A stretch of 64,000 nucleotides of DNA from contig CALSRJ010000001.1 in assembly GCA_943788725.1 (NCBI GenBank), forward strand, positions 866,861-930,860, read 5' to 3'. Shown one piece after another: positions 56,629 to 64,000 of the stretch. This DNA comes from an uncultured Flavobacteriales bacterium. GTDB lineage: Bacteria; Bacteroidota; Bacteroidia; Flavobacteriales_G; Salibacteraceae. Position numbers and translations under genes: made by a program. The stretch's first letter is position 1, and each line of letters starts with the position of its first letter. The notes beneath the pieces are model-generated. The model worked only from the letters and a program-made list of their open reading frames with translations, was not told where the DNA came from and did no database searches.

Positions 56629-59600
56629 ATGCTGCACGCACTGAAGAAGATTTTCTTAGGATTTACGCTAATCGCAATCGTTGCGATGGTTCCAACGCTG
56701 GCACAAGCACAGTGCGGCGATAGCATCGACCTAGGCACATGGGTCCTCGAAGGCGATACAAACAATGGCAATTGGGTCGTCACGAACGGCGGCAATACAG
56801 TCAATCAGACCATCAATGGTGACCCAACATTTTATGTGAGTCCCGACAGCTTCATCAACGTCATCGTCACCGGAAATATTCAGGTAGCAACTACTGCAGA
56901 TGACGATTGGATTGGATTCGTTTTCGGATACATAGATCCAGACACCAACAGCCCTACGAACTACGACTTCTTCTTGTTCGACTGGAAACAAAATGACCAA
57001 AACTTCGGTGGCTGGTTGGGTCAAGAAGGGTATTCCCTTTCGCATATTCAAGGCCCGGTCACGAATTTTCCGCAAGCGTTTTCTTCCAAGGCTGGTCCTT
57101 TTGTCGACCTCCTCGCCACCAACTATGGCAACACACTAGGATGGAATGACCTGCAGACCTACGCCTTTGCATTGACCTATACCAACACGCGTTGCGTGGT
57201 TGCCATCGACGGCGATACAATTTTTGATGTCTACGGCTGCTTTCCTCCGGGTCGCTTCGGGTTTTACAATTACTCCCAATCAGACGTAAACTACTCCGAC
57301 TTTTCATACCGCGTTGCGGCCGCTTTCGAAGTGTTGACTCCGAACGTATGCCTTGGCGACACGGCTTATTTCATCGCCCTGAGTGATTCGTGTGAAAATG
57401 CAGCCGGTGTTCCGGTCAACAACACCATTACGAACTGGTATTGGGAATTTGGAGACGGCACTACCTCCAACGACACGAACGCAAGTCATTACTACCAGAA
57501 CCCAGGCACGTATCAGGTGCAGCTCGTGGTTACCGACTACCTCGGCTGCACGGATACGGCCATTTCTATTGTAGAGATTTATGACGTACAGACCGACTTG
57601 GGCAACGACACGAGTATCTGTACCAATGACATGATCACGCTGGATGCAGGCACTTCTGCCACCGCATACGTCTGGAGTACAGGAGCTACCTCTCAAACCA
57701 TAAACGTCACCCTGCCTGGAACGTATTGGGTAGCGATATCCGGTGCGGGAGGCTGCACAGATTCGGATACCGTGGTGATCAGCAACATTGCCCTGCCCGT
57801 GGTAAACATCGGCAACGACACAAGCATATGCAACAACGACACCATCGTATTGCATGCCGGAAACGCGGGTGCTACCTTCTTGTGGAACGATGGCTCCACC
57901 CTCGACTCATTGATTTTGAACGACTCTGGGACGTATACTGTCCAGGTGACCTACCCATCTGGATGTTCCAACTCAGACACGGCAGTCATTACCAATTACG
58001 CCCAACCGGTGGTCACCCCGCCTAATCCCGAATTGTGCTACGGTGATACGGTGAACATCTCGGCGGCGGGCGCCAATACCTATCTCTGGTTTCCATCAGC
58101 AGGGCTCAGCGCAACTACCGGTGGAGTCGTGCAGACATTTACCTTGGTAGACACCTTCTACAGCGTGATCGGAACCGACACAAACGGCTGTACGGACACA
58201 TCTGTCTTCTTTGTGGATGTGCATGATCTCCCGACCTTCAGCATCATGGGAAGCGACTCCGTTTGCATCGGTGATTCTGTCGCGCTAGACTTCATCCTCA
58301 CTGGCGCCGGACCTTGGGATGTGACGTACTCTGTACAAGGAAACACCTTCGCAATCAACGGCATCGTCAACGATACCCACACCATCGTGGTGACTGACTC
58401 CGGCACCTATCAACCGCTAACCGTCACTGACATTCATTGCAGTGATAGCGGAAACGGCTCTGCCTTGGTACATCACTATCCTCTGCCCACGCTCACACTG
58501 AACACCCTTGACACGGCCATCTGCATCGGCGATACCTTGCCTTTGATGATTTCGGGAGCCCAGACCTATAACTGGCTACCGATATACAATGCGACTTCAC
58601 TGGTAGGCGACAGCATAAGCGTATACCCAACAGTGGATACTACCTATAGCGTTGAGGCTACCGATTCGAACGGTTGTGTAAATTATGATACTGTCAATAT
58701 TGTCGTCAATCCCCTCCCAATCATAACGTTATCGATGACAGGCGATTCCGTTTGCAAATTGGACACAACCACCATCACCGCAGCTGGAGCAGTAGATTAC
58801 GCTTGGGACAATATTTCTGGCCTGAGTGCTTACAACCAAGCGACCGTGCAAGCCTTTCCGACATTGACCACAACCTACGTCGTGTATGGCACCGATGCCA
58901 ACGGATGTATTAACTCGAACGACACGACAGTGACCGTGCTTGTACTTCCAGACATAGATGTTCAGCCTGGTTTTGGCGAAATCTGCGTTGGGGAAAGTGA
59001 AACCATTACCGCCCAGACCTATTATTCATACACCTGGTCGCCGCTGGCCAATTTAGTGCTGGATGGCAACAACAACGATTCAGTGCTCGCATCACCTGTT
59101 GACACGACGGTTTACTTAGTGACCGCAACGGACAGTTTAGGATGTACCAGCGACACGACGTATCAATTGGCGGTAACGCCTCTTCCAGTGCTCTCCGTAA
59201 CAGTGGATGATTCGGTCATTTGCCCCAATATTTCAACCCAACTGCACGTAACTGGCGCGCTTACCTACGTCTGGGGACCGAGTACTGCCATGAGTGGCAT
59301 GTTCAGTGCTTCACCTACCGTAAACCCCAACAGCACCCAAGAATACTTCGTAACTGCCACCGGTCCGGGGGGTTGTCAATCTATAGCTTCCATTACGGTT
59401 GCCGTTTGGGAGATAGACACTTTTTCTGCGGGGGAAGACACTGCTATTTGCCGAGGAGACACCATTCAACTCAGTGGTTTTGGCGGGGTCTCTTACCAAT
59501 GGTTCCCGAACCTATTCATCTCGGATGCTACGGTTCCAGATCCTCTTTGCTTCACAAACAACACTCGGCTCTACTCCTTGCAGATTACTGACCAACACGA

Positions 59601-60867
59601 CTGTGTGAGCTGGGATGACGTTCGGATTTATGTCAACGCACTACCCTTCGCACGTGCTGGGGACGATGATACCTTATGCGCAGGAGATCAAGCGCAATTG
59701 GGTGGTTCGCCAACTGGTCCCGCGGGATCTACCTACCAATGGACCCCTGCCCTCGGTTTGAACAGTGCTATTCTGCCCAATCCAAGTGCTTCCCCTACGC
59801 TCACTACTACCTACACGGTGCTTGTAACGGACAGCAATGGATGCATGAAGGAGAATTCAGTAGACGTTCGTGTCAATGACCTTCCCGTGCTTCAATTGCT
59901 CAACATGCCTCCGTACCTCTGCCAAGGCGATTCGGCAGAATTAGAAGTTACACCAGACCTTGAGGCCTACCTGTGGAAACCGTCCGATCGCATAGTAGAC
60001 CCGACCAAAAGCAACGTCGTCGCATATCCAAAAGACACCTTGATCTATTCGGTGAGTGGCACGGACACGAATGGCTGTACGACCGTCCTGGATATTCCAT
60101 TACCCGTAAAACGGGCGCCCTTCGTGAACATCCGAGGTAATTACGACATGTGTTTTGGCGATACGATTCAATTCGATGCCAATGCAGCTCCAGGCGACTT
60201 GGAGTGGTACCCATCTGAGTATGTTTCTGACGCGGTCACACTCTTGCCGTATGCCTTTCCGGAGGAGCCTGTTTACTTCCGACTAAAAGTTACGGATGAT
60301 CTAGGATGCAGTAATACAGATACTTCCTTGGTCTTCGTGCACCCGCTACCCCGGGCAGACGCTGGACAAGACGTGAGGAATTGTTTCATGGAAGTCGTTT
60401 ATTTGGGAGGTGCAAGCGTGACCGGGCCTGAAAACGAGATATTGTGGACACCTTCAGAGAAGCTAAACAAGAACGACATCGAGCATCCTCGTGTATTGAG
60501 TACCGAACTCGACACCTTCGTCTTGCGGGTTGAAAGTCCAGAAGGTTGCATCAACTATGATTCTGTCATCATCAATTCGGAGTGCTACATCTCCTTGTAT
60601 GCGCCAAATACATTTACACCGGACGACGACGGTGAGAATGATGTCTTCAAGGTATACGGTCGCAACATCTACGAACCGCACCTGGTCATTTACGATCGTT
60701 GGGGACACGTGCAATTTGAATCGAAAGACCTAGAAGTAGGATGGGATGGACGCTTCGTCTCTTCACAGCTACCAGCTCCTATCGGTAGTTATTTCTGGCA
60801 AATGACGTACAAGAGCGAAACCGGCAGATCACTGAGTCACAAAGGGGTTTTCAACCTCATCCGTTGA
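56629..60867 (+). CDS. Giant surface protein: lectin-like domain, PKD, about ten Ig-like repeats and CHU_C sorting domain
   Basis: 1412 residues from the ATG at 56629 (signal peptide about 1-28, ends LAQAQ). A lectin-like N-terminal domain spans about 30-225 (DDWIGFVFGYIDPDTNS), followed by a PKD domain (WEFGDGTTSNDTNASHYYQN). Then about ten repeats of 75-90 residues share the pattern GxDTSIC-x-DTIxLxAG-Y.W.P..G-TYxVxxTDxxGC. The C-terminal about 95 residues are a gliding-motility-type CHU_C domain: NTFTPDDDGENDVFKVYG, VIYDRWGHVQFES, GWDGRF and FWQMTY. Predicted T9SS cargo acting as an adhesin. Ends 11 bases inside the convergent Nudix gene. Confidence 0.88.
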   Translation: MLHALKKIFLGFTLIAIVAMVPTLAQAQCGDSIDLGTWVLEGDTNNGNWVVTNGGNTVNQTINGDPTFYVSPDSFINVIVTGNIQVATTADDDWIGFVFGYIDPDTNSPTNYDFFLFDWKQNDQNFGGWLGQEGYSLSHIQGPVTNFPQAFSSKAGPFVDLLATNYGNTLGWNDLQTYAFALTYTNTRCVVAIDGDTIFDVYGCFPPGRFGFYNYSQSDVNYSDFSYRVAAAFEVLTPNVCLGDTAYFIALSDSCENAAGVPVNNTITNWYWEFGDGTTSNDTNASHYYQNPGTYQVQLVVTDYLGCTDTAISIVEIYDVQTDLGNDTSICTNDMITLDAGTSATAYVWSTGATSQTINVTLPGTYWVAISGAGGCTDSDTVVISNIALPVVNIGNDTSICNNDTIVLHAGNAGATFLWNDGSTLDSLILNDSGTYTVQVTYPSGCSNSDTAVITNYAQPVVTPPNPELCYGDTVNISAAGANTYLWFPSAGLSATTGGVVQTFTLVDTFYSVIGTDTNGCTDTSVFFVDVHDLPTFSIMGSDSVCIGDSVALDFILTGAGPWDVTYSVQGNTFAINGIVNDTHTIVVTDSGTYQPLTVTDIHCSDSGNGSALVHHYPLPTLTLNTLDTAICIGDTLPLMISGAQTYNWLPIYNATSLVGDSISVYPTVDTTYSVEATDSNGCVNYDTVNIVVNPLPIITLSMTGDSVCKLDTTTITAAGAVDYAWDNISGLSAYNQATVQAFPTLTTTYVVYGTDANGCINSNDTTVTVLVLPDIDVQPGFGEICVGESETITAQTYYSYTWSPLANLVLDGNNNDSVLASPVDTTVYLVTATDSLGCTSDTTYQLAVTPLPVLSVTVDDSVICPNISTQLHVTGALTYVWGPSTAMSGMFSASPTVNPNSTQEYFVTATGPGGCQSIASITVAVWEIDTFSAGEDTAICRGDTIQLSGFGGVSYQWFPNLFISDATVPDPLCFTNNTRLYSLQITDQHDCVSWDDVRIYVNALPFARAGDDDTLCAGDQAQLGGSPTGPAGSTYQWTPALGLNSAILPNPSASPTLTTTYTVLVTDSNGCMKENSVDVRVNDLPVLQLLNMPPYLCQGDSAELEVTPDLEAYLWKPSDRIVDPTKSNVVAYPKDTLIYSVSGTDTNGCTTVLDIPLPVKRAPFVNIRGNYDMCFGDTIQFDANAAPGDLEWYPSEYVSDAVTLLPYAFPEEPVYFRLKVTDDLGCSNTDTSLVFVHPLPRADAGQDVRNCFMEVVYLGGASVTGPENEILWTPSEKLNKNDIEHPRVLSTELDTFVLRVESPEGCINYDSVIINSECYISLYAPNTFTPDDDGENDVFKVYGRNIYEPHLVIYDRWGHVQFESKDLEVGWDGRFVSSQLPAPIGSYFWQMTYKSETGRSLSHKGVFNLIR

Positions 60868-61318
60868 GGTAATCCGCACGCAGCATTCCCGCTACAATCT
60901 TATCTACCGGCCATTTGAAATCATCCGGAGAAAGCGCTGATAACGGTATCCATCGCTGTACCTCAAATTGATTTCCAACGTCATCGGGAAAATTAAACGG
61001 CGTAGAACTCGTGGGAAAATTCAGTTCTCCTAGTAAGCGGACTTTATAGTAGATGCTGATGAGCTGGTCTGAATCTTTAAATGCGGACTGCTGGAAGTAA
61101 TCGGTGGTGAAGTAATGCTCCAACACTTCTACTTCTTGCTCTAGTTCCTCCATGAATTCCCGCTGAAGGCAAGCCCTGGTTCCTTCGCCCCACTCCAATC
61201 CACCCCCTGGGAATTTCGTGAATTGGATGCCTTGGATCAGCTCATCGCTCACCAGCAATTCATCGTGTTGATTGATGACAATGCCGTACACCCGTACGTT
61301 GAATCTTTTGTCGCTCAT
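60857..61318 (-). CDS. Nudix hydrolase
   Basis: 153 residues from the ATG at 61318 (MSDKRFNVRVYGIVINQ). The Nudix box spans the segment starting FPGGGLEWGEG and ending REFMEELEQEV (Gx5Ex7REUxEE). It hydrolyses nucleoside diphosphates linked to another moiety; substrate unknown. It overlaps mnmD by 4 bases (ATGA), so it is co-transcribed with it. Confidence 0.88.
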   Translation of the reverse strand: MSDKRFNVRVYGIVINQHDELLVSDELIQGIQFTKFPGGGLEWGEGTRACLQREFMEELEQEVEVLEHYFTTDYFQQSAFKDSDQLISIYYKVRLLGELNFPTSSTPFNFPDDVGNQFEVQRWIPLSALSPDDFKWPVDKIVAGMLRADYLNG

Positions 61319-61989
61319 GGTTTCGTTGCTCTTAACATTTCTCGTTTGCCCGGTGGCCCTTCCAATCGCTCTACTTCGAATCCTGCTGCTTGCATATCTC
61401 TCCTCACCTGCCCTTTGGCGCAATAAGTCACCAACACCCCCTTTGGATTCATCCGCTCAATCAAACTTGTCCAGATCACAGGCTCCCAAAGCTCAGGTTG
61501 TGCGTGGGGTGCGAAAGCATCGTAATAAACGAGGTCAACAGGGTCAATGGTTGGCAAATCTTGCAGCGCCGTTGCTCTCTTCTCAAGGGTGAATCGATCG
61601 TGGATCGCAACCGGCTCATTCCAAGCTGCATTGTGCATGGCTTCAAAAAATGTTTCAGCCTGATCCCTGGCAATAATCGCGGGGTAATTAAGCTGACGTA
61701 CCAAATCCATTTCGAGCGGATAGGTTTCAAGGGTCACATAATGAACAGAAGGACCATTGGCAGAGAGGGCCGTCAACAAGGCATTCAATCCTGTGCCAAA
61801 GCCAACTTCAAGGATGCGGATGTGTTCCCTTTCCTTAAAGAGCTCCAATCCCATTTTCAGAAAGACGTAGTTGCTTTCTTGCACGGCGCCTTTGTGCGAA
61901 TGGTAGTGCTCGTTCAAAGCATCCACCCGAAGGGTGTGTGAACCATCGTCACTTTCGACAATGCGCGGCTTTAGTGGATCGTTTTCCAT
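61315..61989 (-). CDS. mnmD: tRNA (mnm5s2U34) methyltransferase MnmD
   Basis: 224 residues from the ATG at 61989. The DUF752 methyltransferase plan is clear: DGSHTLRVDALNEHYHSHKG, NYVFLKMGLEL, SAM motif I ILEVGFGTGLNALLT, DLVYYDAFAPHAQPELW and VLVTYCAKGQVRRDMQAAGF, ending with GPPGKREMLRA. The free-standing MnmD (no FAD-oxidase MnmC1 domain) does the last methylation of the wobble uridine. It overlaps the upstream gene by 19 bases. Confidence 0.92.
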   Translation of the reverse strand: MENDPLKPRIVESDDGSHTLRVDALNEHYHSHKGAVQESNYVFLKMGLELFKEREHIRILEVGFGTGLNALLTALSANGPSVHYVTLETYPLEMDLVRQLNYPAIIARDQAETFFEAMHNAAWNEPVAIHDRFTLEKRATALQDLPTIDPVDLVYYDAFAPHAQPELWEPVIWTSLIERMNPKGVLVTYCAKGQVRRDMQAAGFEVERLEGPPGKREMLRATKP

Positions 61990-62556
61990 TCGTTGCATGC
62001 ATCGACAAGGTTCGGAAAAAATCGATCGAAATAGGCATTGAATTCGTCCCAAAATCCGTCCGCTGCTTCCATGGCTTGGATCATGTTAGACGAATAAGCC
62101 GTGCGTCCGTCCATTCCTCGAAATACACGTTCAATGCCATCTCGAGTAGCGTAATGCGAAAGGATATCGTTTCCAGCCATGTAGTGATAGAATCGCTCAG
62201 AACGTTTAGGAAGCAATTCACTTTTGGATCCGATGAGGGCATAGCATCTTGTGGCAAAGGCGTCCAAAGCTTCATCGTGGTGTTCCGTCCATTTCAGCGC
62301 CAACAAATGATCGAAGAGCACGTCCACTGCTACCCCCGCTGAATTTTGATTGAGACGGATAGAAGAGCTTTTTGGCATCCAAGACTTCCGGGTGACCATC
62401 TGTGTAGGTATCGATAAACCGGTGAAAGCGCACGCCTCTGGCAACGGGATCTGGAAATCGCTGCAGGTCGCTTCCGCGCACACCGTCGCCGATGAAGTTT
62501 CCGAACATGAGATCCGGCTCTGGATCGGCGAGGTAAAAATGTGCCAGGTAGTTCAC
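61971..62556 (-). pseudogene. acpH: ACP phosphodiesterase (AcpH-like, DUF479), one homopolymer frameshift
   Basis: From a GTG at 62556: NYLAHFYLADPEPDLMFGNF, then IGDGVRGSDLQRFP, FHRFIDTYTDGHPEV and KKLFYPSQSKFSG. The next frame continues GVAVDVLFDHLLALKW, FYHYMAGNDILSHYATRDGI and FWDEFNAYFDRFFPNL. The break is a run of five C at 62333-62337 (five G on the coding strand), where four restore a 194-residue protein of normal length. The enzyme removes phosphopantetheine from acyl carrier protein. A single clean indel in an otherwise intact region points to sequencing error. Confidence 0.82.
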
Positions 62557-62562
62557 GTTCGC

Positions 62563-62570
62563 CAAAGGTA
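62563..62570 (-). promoter_or_regulatory. Bacteroidota -7 promoter box TACCTTTG
   Basis: On the minus strand TACCTTTG ends 6 bases before the GTG at 62556, supporting that start and a nearly leaderless transcript for the acpH-nudix operon. Confidence 0.5.
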
Positions 62571-62611
62571 CTTAACCGCTGCTCCCTGCTCGTTTCCAAT
62601 CGTGTAACAAC

Positions 62612-62644
62612 TTGACCTTGATTAAATGCGCAGGTCTACATTTG
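62612..62644 (+). promoter_or_regulatory. Full Bacteroidota promoter TTG-N22-TACATTTG
   Basis: TTG at 62612-62614, 22 bases, then TACATTTG at 62637-62644, matching TTG-N17-23-TAnnTTTG. The box ends 6 bases before the kinase ATG at 62651, so the mRNA is probably leaderless or nearly so. Confidence 0.6.
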
Positions 62645-62650
62645 AAGCGA

Positions 62651-63688
62651 ATGAAAACCTCGAGGTATTATTACAAGGCGCAATTGGGTGGATGGTCATT
62701 GTACATCCTCATCTCTTCCTTGGTCATCTTGCAGTCGGGAACGTCGATCAGCGTCAGCGTCATTGGAGACATCTACCTGGTATTTGCGCTGGGCTTGATC
62801 ATCTCGCACCTCTATCGCTATGCCATCATTCGCATGGGATGGTTAGAGAAGGACATTTTCTCACTCATACCCAGGGTAGGACTCGCCAGCGTTTTATTGG
62901 CGCTCGGTTTTCACGGCGTATACGTCGTAATCCGATACCTCGCCTTTGGAAAGGAGATCGTCTACTCCTTCACAGATGCCAACTTGATTACGTGGGCCAT
63001 GCTCTTTTTTATCTGGAGCCTGTTCTACTTTACCTACATCTTCTTCCAGCGTTTTCGAAGAGAGGAAATCAAGAACCTCCAATTGGAGGCAGCGCGCAAC
63101 GAATATGAACTTCGCCGGCTGCGCGATCAGATGAACCCCCACTTCATCTTCAACGCCATGAATACCATCCGCGCCTTGATCGATGAGGACCCTCAGAAAG
63201 CCAAGTCGACGGTGACTCAGTTAAGCAACGTTCTACGATCCTCCCTGCAAGCAGGGAAGCAAGAGTTGATTCCGTTGTCGAAAGAAATCGAGATTGTAAA
63301 GGATTATTTAGAGATCGAAAAGGCGCGTTATGAAGAGCGCCTAACGGTAGAATGGAACATTGCGAAAGGATCGGAACGCGTCGAAATACCACCTCTTTTG
63401 CTCCAGACCATCGTTGAAAATTGCATCAAGCACGGCATTGCAAAATTGCCTGACGGAGGTCGGATCATGATCCAATCTACTGTTATGATGGACGTGGTAG
63501 AAATTGACATTTTAAACAGCGGGCAATACGATCCAGAGGGCGAGAGTGATTCCTCACTTGGACTAGAAAATACCAGAAATAGACTGAGCCTTTCCTTCGG
63601 CAAAGAGGGATGGCTTACCATCGGAAACCACGGAAAACAAGAGGTTAAAACAACCGTACGAATTCCTATTAAATCAAGCAAGACATGA
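62651..63688 (+). CDS. LytS-type sensor histidine kinase
   Basis: 345 residues from the ATG at 62651. Four membrane helices (about 12-30, 38-56, 75-97, 108-130), then a coiled linker and the His_kinase domain (PF06580) with the phosphoacceptor in LRDQMNPHFIFNAMNTIRAL. An HATPase end has LLLQTIVENCIKHGIAKLP (N box) and SSLGLENTRNRLSLSFG (G2 box). It senses an unknown envelope signal and phosphorylates the LytTR regulator that overlaps its end by 4 bases (ATGA). Confidence 0.92.
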   Translation: MKTSRYYYKAQLGGWSLYILISSLVILQSGTSISVSVIGDIYLVFALGLIISHLYRYAIIRMGWLEKDIFSLIPRVGLASVLLALGFHGVYVVIRYLAFGKEIVYSFTDANLITWAMLFFIWSLFYFTYIFFQRFRREEIKNLQLEAARNEYELRRLRDQMNPHFIFNAMNTIRALIDEDPQKAKSTVTQLSNVLRSSLQAGKQELIPLSKEIEIVKDYLEIEKARYEERLTVEWNIAKGSERVEIPPLLLQTIVENCIKHGIAKLPDGGRIMIQSTVMMDVVEIDILNSGQYDPEGESDSSLGLENTRNRLSLSFGKEGWLTIGNHGKQEVKTTVRIPIKSSKT

Positions 63689-64000
63689 TACGAGCCATGA
63701 TCATAGATGACGAGCGACTCGCACGCCAAGAACTGCGCACCCTCGTTGAAAAATTAGAAACCGTGCAGATTGTCGCGGAGAGCGGAAAACCTGAAGAAGC
63801 GCTCGACCTCATCGATCGAGAAAATCCAGATTTGATTTTCTTGGACATACAAATGCCTGGAATGACAGGGTTTGACATGCTCAATGAGATCGAGGGGCGG
63901 GCACCAGAGGTCATCTTTGTGACGGCCTATGACGAGTACGCCCTCAAAGCCTTTGAAGTGAATGCATTGGATTACCTGATGAAACCTGTAGAGGAGGCAC
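63685..64000 (+). CDS. LytTR-type response regulator (3' end outside window)
   Basis: 105 codons visible. The receiver domain has MIRAMIIDDERLARQELRTL (acidic pocket), LIFLDIQMPGMTGFDML (phospho-Asp in LDIQMPG), VIFVTAYDEYALKAFEVNA (Thr/Ala) and DYLMKPVEEA (Lys). The sequence is typical of receivers followed by a LytTR DNA-binding domain, which would lie beyond the window. Coupled to the sensor kinase by an ATGA overlap. Confidence 0.9.
   Translation, partial: MIRAMIIDDERLARQELRTLVEKLETVQIVAESGKPEEALDLIDRENPDLIFLDIQMPGMTGFDMLNEIEGRAPEVIFVTAYDEYALKAFEVNALDYLMKPVEEA

Noticed and set aside
1-64000. CRISPR arrays, tRNA or rRNA genes, phage or plasmid origins
   Set aside because: No regularly spaced repeats, no tRNA-like cloverleaf or rRNA-like stretch, and no replication genes were seen in the gaps.

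Overview
The window looks like a chromosomal segment of a marine-type member of the Bacteroidota, most likely order Flavobacteriales. The evidence is a type IX secretion C-terminal sorting domain (35404-38472), a gliding-motility-type CHU_C domain on a giant PKD-like repeat protein (56629-60867), an XrtF-type exosortase with its accessory membrane protein, a LytS/LytTR two-component pair, and TAnnTTTG promoter boxes. Genus cannot be fixed from the sequence alone.

Layout. 0-3.3 kb: envelope and secreted proteins. 3.3-35.2 kb: a long, mostly minus-strand exopolysaccharide (EPS) or O-antigen locus. It holds glycosyltransferases, a WcaF-like acetyltransferase, an AsnB-type amidotransferase, a Wzy-like polymerase, WecB, a GT11 fucosyltransferase, methyltransferases, two DegT-type aminotransferases (one broken), a Wzx flippase, a Wzc co-polymerase/tyrosine kinase and five sulfotransferase-like genes. 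It is interrupted by an IS110 element (about 8.47-9.7 kb), by structured intergenic repeats, and by a plus-strand deacetylase/sulfotransferase pair (16.3-17.9 kb). 35.4-39.8 kb: a T9SS cargo gene overlapping a 73-residue PID-CTERM-like sorting-signal protein, then XrtF and its accessory protein. 40-49 kb: housekeeping genes (lepB, a WbqC paralog, methyltransferase, Tat-exported class V aminotransferase, acyl-CoA carboxylase, creD, TPR protein). 49.2-54.4 kb: a second small polysaccharide locus with two GT4 enzymes, an O-antigen ligase/polymerase and a sulfotransferase-GT4 fusion. 54.4-64 kb: methyltransferase, murQ, a conserved hypothetical, the giant PKD/CHU_C protein, Nudix, mnmD, ACP phosphodiesterase and a LytS/LytTR pair cut by the window end.

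How the genes fit together. WecB, fucosyltransferase, acetyltransferase, methyltransferases, aminotransferases and sulfotransferases would build and decorate a sulfated repeat unit; Wzx, Wzy and Wzc would flip, polymerise and control it. Exosortases are classically linked to EPS loci, and here XrtF sits next to wzc/wzx. Many genes between 5.7 and 14.6 kb, plus wzx and the ACP phosphodiesterase, are broken by single-base indels, several in homopolymers. Every stop I followed is explained by an indel. Sequencing or assembly error is therefore at least as likely as true decay, and these genes are reported as frameshifted with that caveat.
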